DNA from: Cyclostephanos tholiformis
Taxonomy: Eukaryota; Bacillariophyta; Thalassiosirophyceae; Thalassiosirales; Thalassiosiraceae
Assembly: GCA_036939975.1 (NCBI GenBank)
Contig: JALLPB010000014.1
Location: forward strand, 1 to 35,885
Reading direction: 5' to 3'
DNA: 35,885 nt
Both the position numbers and the translations under genes were made by a program. Within the stretch, counting starts at the first letter, position 1. Every line of letters begins with the position of its first letter. The notes under the pieces were generated by a model. It did no database searches. It had not been told where the DNA came from and saw only the letters and a program-made list of their open reading frames with translations. This document shows positions 28,471 through 35,885 of the stretch, piece by piece.

Positions 28471-28496
28471 GGTATCTGCCTAACAAAATTACAGCC
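28471..28496 (-). repeat. right terminal inverted repeat of the Harbinger element
   Basis: 26 bp, inverted copy of 24699-24724 with one mismatch. Confidence 0.92.
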
Positions 28497-28499
28497 TTA
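28497..28499. repeat. target site duplication TTA (right)
   Basis: TTA directly after the right TIR; its partner is at 24696-24698. Confidence 0.85.
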
Positions 28500-28685
28500 A
28501 CGTATTTTTAGTATTTAGGTATCGTACCACCGTAGTTTGTTGGCTTAGGGACATATTATTCCCACGTAGATGCATGTTTCGTGCGTCCTATGTGCCACGC
28601 AGCAACACACGCAAGCAAATTCTCGATCTCGATGGAAAAAACCATTATCACAAAATCTCGAGGTGTGGGCAGAAAACGAGAGACA

Positions 28686-30647
28686 ATGACGGACGCCGCC
28701 ATGGAGGAAGAGATCGTCGCAAGGGACGACGACGCCGAAGTGTCGATCCCCCCCGAGAATGCCTTCGTCGATCATCCTCCTCCCCCTCCCATATCGGAGG
28801 ATGACTCCGCCTCCGCCACCGACGTCGACGATGACGTCGTCGACGACGACGACGACGAGGCGGTCAATGGCAGGAGGGGAGATGACGGCGAAGACGACGA
28901 TGACGACGACGAAGACGGTGAAGTAGGAGGGGGGGATGACGACGTCCCTCCGTCGTCGTCGTCCTCCTCCTCCTCCTCTTCCTCCGATCCCACGAACGCC
29001 CTCCTATCAGCAATGTCGCACAAGGATATCGGTAACGGGCACTTCAAGTCCGGGAATTACCCCGATGCCGTGCGATCCTACCGTCGGGGCACGAACGCGC
29101 TGAAGAACCTCAACATCAACAATTGCGGCGATGAACAGGTCAAGTCGATATTGATAACCCTACAGACGAATCTGAGCATGGTCACGTACAAGCAGGAGAA
29201 GTACAAGATGTCGAGGGACGTGGCATCGAAGGCGATAGATATCGACGGTACCAACGTCAAGGCGCTCTACCGCAGGGCGATGGCACATCGCATGCTCGGC
29301 GATATCGATTCGGCGAGGGATGACCTGCGCGCTGCCCTCGGCATCGAACCGAACAATGTCGCCGTGAGGAAGGAACTGGTACTGATCAAGAAGGTGTTGG
29401 ACGAGCGCAAGGCGAAGGAAAAGGCGGGGTTGCAGAGGGCCTTTAGCAGCAGGGGAGCGTCGTCGTTGTATTCCGACAAGGAGGAGGAGGAGAAGAGGAA
29501 GGAGATGGAAAGGAAGGAGAAGGATCGACTCGAGAAGGAAGCGATGGAGGGGAGGAAGAAGGAATGGGAGGACGAATGCGTCAGGCGGATGGCGAGGTGA
29601 GTTGAGTAGCTTTGTTTTATTCCAAATTTCTTACATCGCTCGAGAATACGAAATGTTATGGATCACGGACAATGTTCACGCGATATGTTTCTGAGAAACG
29701 CCGTCTCTAACGAAATGGAGGTTCATTTTATTTCGTGTGATTGACGATGAAACAGCGATCCTCCCGAGGATGTGGTATCCTTTGAGGAGTGGGACAAACA
29801 GCGTCGGAAGAAGGAGGAAAAGGCCGAGAAGGCTAGGAAGAAGGCCAAGAAGGCCGAGGAGGATCTAAGGCGCGAGGAACGACGGAGGGCGAAGAAAGCG
29901 GCCATGAAGGAAAACGACGACGACGGCTCCGATGACGACGAGCTTACGGAGAAGGAGCTTTCCGCTCTCAGGGGGTACAAAAAGACGAGTGACGGTCGTA
30001 CCACCTCGTACTTCACACGGGAGCAGACGGAACACGAGAGGGAGCTTATCGGGTCCATCGCGCCGAAGCGCATCGACGAGTCGTCGTCGCCGTCGTCAAC
30101 GTCGAATCTTGCCGCATCGGAGGGAGGCGGGGGCTCGGGAGGCGGATCCGGTCCGAGCGCGTGGAACGCGTCCGGGACGACGTGGGAGGAGAAGGACGCG
30201 ACGGACTGGTGCACAAAAACGCTCGAACGTTGCTTACTCAATACGCCCGCTTCGGCGCATTATTCCTCATCGTCGTCAACTACCTACGTCGCGGTCGTCA
30301 AGGGCGTATCTGACGTGAAGGGTGACGCATCCGTGGCGATTGCCGGGGGGAAGAAGCGGTACATATACGACTACCACGCGACCGTCAAGTACGAGATATC
30401 TATCGAGGGGGGAGAAGTCGTCGCTTCTGGTGCGTTGAAGCTGCCCGAGGTGCACAGCGCTAATACCTCCTCCGGGAATGAGGAGGAGCTAGAGGTTGAG
30501 ATTTTGGCCTGGAAAAAGGCTCCACAGGACGACGATGTTGGGACAAGTGGCAGGGTGCAGGATTGCATCGAATGTCGAAAGGTCCTCATCACCGACGTCA
30601 GGAAGAGCGTTCTGGGATTTGTGGAGAAGTTCAACGAGAATTTTTGA
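28686..30647 (+). CDS. TPR-Aha1 fusion, predicted Hsp90 co-chaperone
   Basis: Exons 28686-29596 and 29756-30647 (intron GTGAGT...ACAG, 159 bp, phase 2); 600 residues. Upstream in-frame ATGs at 28632 and 28590 are possible starts. Order: acidic/Ser-rich N-terminus; three TPR motifs about 105-235; a long Lys/Glu-rich charged helix, probably coiled coil (about 240-370); then an Aha1 N-terminal-like domain covering roughly the last 160 residues (SAWNASGTTWEEKDATDW, VKGVSDVKGDASV, KKRYIYDYHATVKYE). The TPR has the five carboxylate-clamp residues K113, N117, N162, K192 and R196 that hold the EEVD tail of Hsp90/Hsp70. Aha1-N domains bind the Hsp90 middle domain and stimulate its ATPase. One protein therefore has two Hsp90 contacts. 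Confidence 0.87.
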
Positions 30648-31106
30648 GCGGTGTTGCGTTATTTACTTGGGAAATGCAAATTTTGATGACGAAATGATGA
30701 TTGTCAAAAATCGGTCATGATAAGTAGATAAAAAAATATGTTGCCACGACGATCTACTTAAAGATTTTACGCTGTTTCGGATTAATAAGGATTACCTCCC
30801 TTTTGGCCCCTGTGTCAACAAATAAGACTTGCCACATTTTCCGTTCGCAGTGTGTGGTGGTCACAGGTCGCATGTGGAGAGTATTGGGATGAACGGATGA
30901 ATCCCAGATTCGGCATGGAATAAAAAGAGGAATAGTAGCCGCGTTGGAGAGACCCGATGTCGGTATTCATTGTATTTCTTTACGCCGCCATCTCTTTTGT
31001 GAAGTAGTTTCGCTTGACAAATGCAGAAAGAGGGTCCTTCCCGCGGTACGATACGAATCCTCGGAGGGAATATTTCAGACTATACCGGGGAGAGGGGGGG
31101 GGGGGT
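30648..31106. other. convergent intergenic spacer
   Basis: 459 bp between the stops of the TPR-Aha1 (plus) and acylphosphatase (minus) genes, so it holds two 3' flanks. A G-run lies at about 31094-31104. No gene or repeat is recognised. Confidence 0.4.
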
Positions 31107-31403
31107 TCACGGCGCCATACTTCGAATCGCGAAGGCTGAGAACTCAAGCGCGGGAATGACTCGCTCGTTCACGAACGTGGCATCCATGATGCGAGACTTG
31201 GGCGAGCCCACGTGACGGAGCCAGCGCCTCATGTCGGCGACCGCACCCTCCCGCCCTTGAAACGACCCGATCACGGAGCCATCCGACGCGTTGGCGACCC
31301 ATCCGACTAGTCCGAGCCTGGTGGCCTCGGCTGCGGTGTGCTTCCTGAAGATTACGCCCTGAACGACGCCCGTGATTCGAAAGTCGACGGAGTAGTGGAG
31401 CAT
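31107..31403 (-). CDS. ACYP: acylphosphatase
   Basis: 98 residues from ATG 31403 (MLHYSVDFRITG), the usual full length of the family. Signature VVQGVIFRKH (catalytic Arg in FR) and the second signature around GWVANASDGSVIGSFQG (catalytic Asn). It hydrolyses carboxyl-phosphate bonds of acylphosphates such as 1,3-bisphosphoglycerate. The open frame extends upstream to 31631, but that part is low in complexity and not conserved-looking. Two E2F-like sites lie about 260-300 bp upstream. Confidence 0.9.
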   Translation of the reverse strand: MLHYSVDFRITGVVQGVIFRKHTAAEATRLGLVGWVANASDGSVIGSFQGREGAVADMRRWLRHVGSPKSRIMDATFVNERVIPALEFSAFAIRSMAP

Positions 31404-31664
31404 GATTATTAGGTGGGGGGGCGAATGACCAATTTTGGGTGTTTCTCTTTTTTTTTTTTTCAATGGAGTAAATAATGCACCCCCACGCCTGCCTTGCCCG
31501 ACGCACCCAACAGATGACGAGGCGTGCCCACCGGTTGCAAATAATATTGGGTCGAGGAGAGGAGAGGAGATGGGGACAGAAGGGAAGAAATAATGTGTTG
31601 TCCCGCCGCGCCCGCCTCTATCCCATCCCACACGGCCGCGGCCGATCGATCGACTTGATGATTA

Positions 31665-31703
31665 TTTTTCGCGGGAGGATATCTATTTTTGGCGGGAGGA
31701 AAA
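31665..31703. promoter_or_regulatory. pair of E2F-like sites
   Basis: TTTTTCGCGGGAGG (31665-31678) and TTTTTGGCGGGAGGAAAA (31686-31703) both match the E2F/DP core TTTSGCGGG, 21 bp apart in the same direction. Which neighbour they control is not known. Confidence 0.4.
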
Positions 31704-31830
31704 TAATGATCTTTTGCTTAAAAAATAAGTAAGATACGATATTGGTACTATTATTAGAGAGTGTACCTAGGAATCCGCATCGCAGCGCAGCAGTGGCACC
31801 GAATAATACATCCTTTGGAGAAAGAGGTAC

Positions 31831-31885
31831 CGTGGGGGTGTACTGTTTTTATTCCATCGTAAAATCCATCGATCTAATAGACATG
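31831..31885 (+). repeat. 55-nt direct repeat, left copy
   Basis: Identical to 35831-35885 and in the same direction, exactly 4000 bp apart. The preceding base differs (C versus T). The true right limit is unknown because the second copy reaches the window end. Confidence 0.85.
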
Positions 31886-32072
31886 TGTCCCAAGAAAAAT
31901 ATACCTTGTACCGGTTTCTACACATACGATCAAAATTTTTCTTTCTCATACTTATTGTATTGTATGTACATACAAGTTTGGAGCGCGAAGAGGCTAAAAC
32001 ATTAACATTGACAACATGAACTCGAAGGCACGGCACGGACAACCCCCCCCCCCCCCCATCCCCTAAAGAAGA

Positions 32073-34115
32073 ATGAGCATGGGAGTCCTAATCGCGGAGC
32101 CTGATGCGCTTGGTGATTACAAGCGCGTTCTGGTGCGATTTATGTCATGGAAGCATGGAAAGCAAGTTAATTTTGGCAAGAACAGCCTAATTATCAATGA
32201 TGCGTACCCAACTACCCATGCATTTACCACAAGCGAGCTGCAAGACATTACTCCAGAAGATGTATGTAAATGGATGTCACTTATGGCATATCACAAAGAA
32301 AATCCAACGAAAGAGGACCGCCCCATTTATGCCACCAAGAATTCTCTACAATACACAAAGAAGGCACTATCTTATTTCATGGTTCATTCTAATGTGCAGT
32401 GGAATGATGTACAAAGGTTTGGAAATCCAACCAAATCTAAACAAGTTAATTCGCTCCTTCGTGTAATAAACAAAATGGAGACTAGCAATCAAGGGAAGCC
32501 ATCCAGCGCCGATCGAGCATTTGAATATGAGGAATTTGCCGAAGCCATAAATATTTTATCCGAGTTGGGCGGCCTCTCGCCAATTGAAAGAGCAATGTAC
32601 ACATGCATGTTTACTTATCAGTGCCATATGGTTGCAAGAATTGACGATGTATCAAAATCGAAAAAGGAATGGTTGAACTTCCATCCTCTGTATCCTTACT
32701 GCCTTATGGGTCGATTGGCTTGGAGCAAAAATGTTATCGATAAACGAGACTCACCATGGCAGATCATTGTAGGTGGAGATGAATTTCGACTTGATGTATT
32801 GTTACGCTTTGCAATCTACCTCGAACTGGCCTGTGAAAGCGCTTTTTATAGGAGCAACAAACAAGAGTTCACGTTCTTTGCACATCAGGGGGATACACCA
32901 AATAGGGTCAACCATCGAGCGTCAGCTACGTTAAAGAAAAAAGTGATCGACAATCCTCGTTTTCAGAGAATATTTGAAACCACCGGCCGCTTTCAAATGT
33001 CTGGAGACAAGCATAAGTCAGCAAAGACAGGTAGTCATTCATTCCGAAAGTATGCAAAAACTAGAGGACGTAGAACTGGTTACTGTTCCAAAGACGAAGT
33101 GGACCTCCGTGGTCGGTGGAAACTTGACAACAGCAAACCCAGTTCCACATATGAAGATACATGTATGCCCTTTACCGATGCCAAAGTTGCGTTTCAGCTC
33201 TGTCCTGGTGGACCAATAGGGTATGACTTGGTACCGGATAGTGATTTGAGCGATGAATGGATTGCAGAAAAAGTGACCCCCAACATATCAGCTGTATATG
33301 GGTCAAAAATGGCAGCAATTCTTGGGAAGGCACTATTATGGGCATGCTGTGATGATGATGGGAAGACTATAGTTGATCGCAATTTACTTCAAAAGGTACT
33401 CACATCATACGATGCGCACAAGGATGGAAGTGTGATCATCGACAATCCAGTACGCAAAGTAGGACTGATATTGAGGGAGAGCAACGGGATTGCACTTATC
33501 GAATCATGTGTAGTATCACCAAGCAATGATCAGAATACTGCTACAGCAACAGTGACAGTCCATGACATAACACGGCAACGATTACAAATGGTCGAGCGGA
33601 AGGTGGATAATCTAACACAGAGTGTCGCAAATCTTCACAACACAGTCGCACAAGAGTTTGCAGATAACGCAATATTGCTGCGTAAAATGGACCGATTGCA
33701 GAGACGGATGGCCGCTGTGCCTGCAGTGAGAAGACAAGGGAAGACTTCCAATGATGCAGTTCTTGAAGGAGGAGATGAATTACCTCCCAACGGTCCTCGA
33801 CCAATCGTCCGGCGCGATCTCTTGTCGAAATGTCCAAAAGACCTTTTCATCCTATGGAAGGAATACGAGTTCGGTTTGGAAGGCCGGAAGCCTGCAAAAC
33901 TATTCACAAGTGTGGAGAAGGGTATGGTGAGTAGTGTTTACAGCAAAAGGCACAAGGTGTGGAAATTGATTCAGGACTTGATCAACAAAAGGAACGAAGA
34001 CAGCAGAGTTGTCATTGATTCAATTTATGCTGCGTATGGTAATGTGTCTGTCACGAAGATATTTAAGCTTATCCAGAGAGATGAGAAGACGGGCGGTCAC
34101 CCCAATCTTAGATGA
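32073..34115 (+). CDS. Crypton-like tyrosine recombinase with GCR1_C-like C-terminus
   Basis: 680 residues from ATG 32073 (MSMGVLIAEPDA). A helical core-binding-like region (about 50-165) is followed by a catalytic domain with R189 (MVARIDDV), H322-S-F-R325 (GSHSFRKYAKT), W349 and a candidate nucleophile Y360 (KPSSTYEDT), the R...HxxR...W...Y pattern of tyrosine recombinases. A coiled coil (about 510-555) precedes a GCR1_C-like DNA-binding tail (LWKEYEFGLEGRKP...VYSKRHKVWKLI, about 615-660), as in Crypton transposons of fungi and stramenopiles. The gene is visibly AT-richer than its neighbours. It looks intact and may be active; domestication is also possible. Its stop overlaps the end of the SAT gene by 8 bp. 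Confidence 0.82.
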   Translation: MSMGVLIAEPDALGDYKRVLVRFMSWKHGKQVNFGKNSLIINDAYPTTHAFTTSELQDITPEDVCKWMSLMAYHKENPTKEDRPIYATKNSLQYTKKALSYFMVHSNVQWNDVQRFGNPTKSKQVNSLLRVINKMETSNQGKPSSADRAFEYEEFAEAINILSELGGLSPIERAMYTCMFTYQCHMVARIDDVSKSKKEWLNFHPLYPYCLMGRLAWSKNVIDKRDSPWQIIVGGDEFRLDVLLRFAIYLELACESAFYRSNKQEFTFFAHQGDTPNRVNHRASATLKKKVIDNPRFQRIFETTGRFQMSGDKHKSAKTGSHSFRKYAKTRGRRTGYCSKDEVDLRGRWKLDNSKPSSTYEDTCMPFTDAKVAFQLCPGGPIGYDLVPDSDLSDEWIAEKVTPNISAVYGSKMAAILGKALLWACCDDDGKTIVDRNLLQKVLTSYDAHKDGSVIIDNPVRKVGLILRESNGIALIESCVVSPSNDQNTATATVTVHDITRQRLQMVERKVDNLTQSVANLHNTVAQEFADNAILLRKMDRLQRRMAAVPAVRRQGKTSNDAVLEGGDELPPNGPRPIVRRDLLSKCPKDLFILWKEYEFGLEGRKPAKLFTSVEKGMVSSVYSKRHKVWKLIQDLINKRNEDSRVVIDSIYAAYGNVSVTKIFKLIQRDEKTGGHPNLR

Positions 34116-34364
34116 CTAAATTAAATAACGACGCACCTAATCTGTTCAAAATGGATTTGAATCTCCTGCTTGCCTTCTTGCTCATTCCCAGTGTGCGCAA
34201 ATCACCCTCGGCCAGTGCTTGGACTCTGTCCGCATCCAACCTAGTGGGGATGGGCCAGAGGACGACGCTGCCGGCGCCGATCTTAGCACGATCGCCCACG
34301 GTGATATTCCTGAGGATCTGGGTGCCTACCCCGATCAACACATGCTTTCCGATCTTTGGATGAC

Positions 34365-34378
34365 GGTCGCCGGTCGCC
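34365..34378 (-). repeat. 7-bp tandem duplication in SAT exon 2
   Basis: GGTCGCC occurs twice in a row; one copy too many for the GDRHPKIG reading frame. Confidence 0.8.
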
Positions 34379-34505
34379 ACTCTCCTTGCCAGTACCACCG
34401 AGGGTCTGCATTATGAAGTAAGGATTGAGACACGAGATTCAAAGAACCGAGAAAAAAAAAACACTCAACTCACCACTCCATGCAATATGGTCATGCCATC
34501 GCCGA

Positions 34506-34561
34506 CGGTGGCAGTATCGCCGATGGTCGATCGCACGCCCGGCGGTGGCAGTCTCGCCGAT
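34506..34561 (-). repeat. 19-bp imperfect direct repeat with 18-bp filler in the SAT gene
   Basis: CGGTGGCAGTATCGCCGAT (34506-34524) and a copy with one mismatch (34543-34561) surround an 18-bp filler. Sixteen filler bases (34526-34541) equal 34802-34817 in the same gene. Confidence 0.8.
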
Positions 34562-35512
34562 GACCACTCCGGTCGCGTGATCGATCATGATCCCGGACCC
34601 GATGGACGAGGCCGGGTGTATGTCCACGCCGAACGCGGACGATGCCATGGATTGGAGGAGGAGGGCGACGAACCTCTTCTTCCGCCCCGGGGGCGCGGGA
34701 TCGTTGTCGCGACCGCCGCCGTCGCCCCCGTCCGCCGCATTCGCACCGGACCCGGGTTCGCGCGTCTCGCTCGCGATCCCGCCCCCCCCGTCGTCGCCTC
34801 CGTCGATCGCACGCCCGTCGACGGTGCGGCCGGGCCCGATCGTCGGCATCCACGCCCTCCTCGCCGCCCGGTGTATGACCAGGCTGTGAAATCCCTTAAT
34901 GAATAGCACCGCCTCCAGCAGCGTTTCGCACGCGGGATCGCGCCGCAACATCGCCAGCGCGCCCTCCCTCACCGCCTCGGCCATCGGGTGTCCCATTTCC
35001 AGCTCTGCGCTCCGGAACGACTCCTCGACAAGATCGCGGAGGAAATTTGGACATATGCTTTCGGTCTTACCCGAGCAGGAGGACAGATGGTGGGATACGA
35101 TGCGGGATATCGCCTCCTCGAACGACCCGGCCGGCCGATCGACGATCGCGCGGGAAGAGGATGGACCGTCGTCGCCCTTCGTCGTCGTCGTCGTAGTAGT
35201 AGTAGTCGTCGCGCGTTCAAAGCGCTGTCGCCGATCGCCGCCCTCGTCGAGTCCTTTAGATGGATTTTGGCGCTTGAGATGAAGAAATCGGCCAAGAATT
35301 GACTCAGGTGGAGGCTTTGGTGATGTGGCTTCGCGGCTGTTTTTTGGATCGCGCGCGCTGGATGATATCGTAGAGTTTCTCATCCCCCCAGCCAATATGG
35401 GCGCTACCAAGCTAGAGAGGCCTCGACCAAGGGGTATTAAAGAGAATCGCTTAAGAGGCATGAGCGCGGATGGGCAACAGGCGGCAAATAGGCCGTGGTT
35501 GGCGGCGACCAT

Positions 35513-35885
35513 GGTTTATGTGTGAGTTCGGCTAATTTTGTTAGTAATTAAAATTACAGTAAATCGGAGATGCGAACTGGTCTTATGCAAGTCCCATGGG
35601 CGTGGAATTCTCAAAAAATCCATCGAAGAACCCCTTGATATTGTCGAAAAAAAAATCCATCCTCCATTCCATCTTGCGCGACGCACATACCCCAACATTT
35701 TGCTAGAATACTCCCCCAAAAAAGTTGAGTATGTGAGGTGTGACAGTAGGGGTATTTTTTTTCTGATACCAATCCACGGAGTGGGAACTCGTTAAAAAAA
35801 AAATCCATCTCGATGGAATATCGAAGTTTTCGTGGGGGTGTACTGTTTTTATTCCATCGTAAAATCCATCGATCTAATAGACATG
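35513..35885. other. SAT upstream region with AWTCCATC motif cluster
   Basis: 373 bp upstream of the SAT start, AT-rich. AWTCCATC occurs at 35617, 35654, 35666, 35802, 35851 and 35863, several after A-runs, and TCCATCTCGATGGA (35805-35818) forms an inverted repeat. The stretch ends in the right copy of the 55-nt repeat. No coding region is supported. Confidence 0.5.
35831..35885 (+). repeat. 55-nt direct repeat, right copy (runs to window end)
   Basis: Identical to 31831-31885. Its end is the window edge, so the repeat may be longer. Confidence 0.85.

Larger units (their letters stand above)
24699..28496. mobile_element. complete PIF/Harbinger DNA transposon, 3798 bp
   Basis: Terminal inverted repeats of 26 bp (24699-24724 and 28471-28496) match at 25 of 26 positions and start GGCTGTAATTTTG. 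The element is flanked by the 3-bp direct repeat TTA (24696-24698 and 28497-28499), the TWA target duplication typical of PIF/Harbinger. Inside are a plus-strand DDE transposase and a convergent minus-strand two-exon accessory gene, the usual two-gene content. Both genes look intact, so this may be an autonomous copy. Confidence 0.93.
31404..32072. other. divergent spacer with E2F-like sites and a direct repeat
   Basis: 669 bp between the acylphosphatase and recombinase starts. It contains two E2F-like boxes (31665-31678 and 31686-31703), the left copy of the 55-nt repeat (31831-31885), an AT-rich stretch and a run of about 15 C just before the recombinase ATG (32043-32057). The outer 5' boundary of the Crypton-like element probably lies here. 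Confidence 0.5.
34108..35512 (-). pseudogene. SAT: serine O-acetyltransferase gene with two frameshifting duplications
   Basis: Exons 35512-34474 and 34405-34108 (intron GTGAGT...GCAG). Serine acetyltransferase makes O-acetylserine from serine and acetyl-CoA in cysteine synthesis. Recognised by FEEAISRIVSHHL, RDPACETLLEAVLFIKGFHSLVIHRAARRAW, SSAFGVDIHPASSIGSGIMIDHATGVVIGETA, and in exon 2 HPKIGKHVLIGVGTQILRNITVGDRAKIGAGSVVL. An Asp/Gly-rich insert of about 55 residues splits the domain before FVALLLQ. Two lesions break the frame: a 37-bp insertion (34525-34561) after GETAT, and a 7-bp tandem duplication GGTCGCC x2 (34365-34378) in the GDRHPKIG segment. Without these extra bases both exons would be in frame (about 430 residues). 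Recent pseudogene, allelic variant or assembly error. Confidence 0.75.

Noticed and set aside
27445..28500. 351-codon plus-strand frame opposite the Harbinger accessory gene
   Set aside because: No domain, and it runs across the right TIR; the minus-strand reading has a well-formed intron and consistent composition.
31831..31885. The 55-bp identity as a recombinase attachment site
   Set aside because: The length exactly equals a common assembly k-mer and the left window end shows the same 55-bp effect, so the length itself carries no biological information; only the existence of a repeat of at least 55 bp is kept.
32043..32057. C-run as a polypurine tract of an LTR element
   Set aside because: No LTR, primer site or reverse transcriptase is nearby; the adjacent gene is a tyrosine recombinase.
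1..35885. tRNA, rRNA and CRISPR loci
   Set aside because: No cloverleaf with A and B boxes, no rRNA segment and no regularly spaced repeats were noticed; a covariance-model scan was not possible.

Overview
The window looks like nuclear DNA of a diatom or a close ochrophyte relative. Evidence: spliceosomal GT-AG introns of about 80-105 bp; a plastid-type presequence with the stramenopile 'FAP' cleavage motif on an LTO1-like protein; helicase-associated (HA) repeats; a decayed member of a diatom coiled-coil/EF-hand-like family; and a Copia element with the QVDD reverse transcriptase box typical of diatom CoDi elements. Both ends of the window are exact 55-nt copies of internal sequence (1-55 = 7579-7633; 35831-35885 = 31831-31885). 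That is what a de Bruijn contig (k = 55) looks like when it breaks at repeats.

Layout. (A) 1-7633: nearly complete, young-looking Copia/CoDi retrotransposon on the minus strand, with a 90-bp LTR, intact gag and pol separated by one in-frame UGA in the readthrough context UGA-CUA-G, polypurine tract and candidate half-tRNA primer site. Its 5' LTR lies 145 bp upstream of the next gene. (B) 7779-24494: gene-dense host block, with LTO1-type VKOR-thioredoxin (+), alpha/beta hydrolase (-), FHA-RING ubiquitin ligase (+), NOM1/Sgd1-type MIF4G-MA3 protein (-), four-exon HA-repeat protein with a 22-nt microexon (+), CCDC137-like nucleolar protein (-), membrane-anchored atypical kinase with DFN instead of DFG (+), a coiled-coil/EF-hand-like pseudogene (+), and an unrecognised 418-aa protein (-). 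Genes alternate strands and lie 15-450 bp apart. (C) 24699-28496: complete PIF/Harbinger DNA transposon with 26-bp TIRs, TTA target duplications, DDE transposase and a two-exon accessory protein. (D) 28686-31403: a TPR-Aha1 fusion co-chaperone (+) and acylphosphatase (-). (E) 31831-35885: Crypton-like tyrosine recombinase with a GCR1_C-like tail (+), overlapping tail-to-tail by 8 bp with a serine O-acetyltransferase gene (-) that carries two small duplication-type frameshifts; directly repeated sequence bounds this 4.0-kb segment.

There is no operon logic. The most interesting points are the readthrough architecture and PDZ-like insert of the retrotransposon, its placement at the LTO1 promoter, the Hsp90-directed TPR-Aha1 fusion with a complete carboxylate clamp, the recombinase/SAT segment between direct repeats, and the templated-insertion footprint in the SAT gene. 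All domain calls are by eye from motifs; no database search was run.
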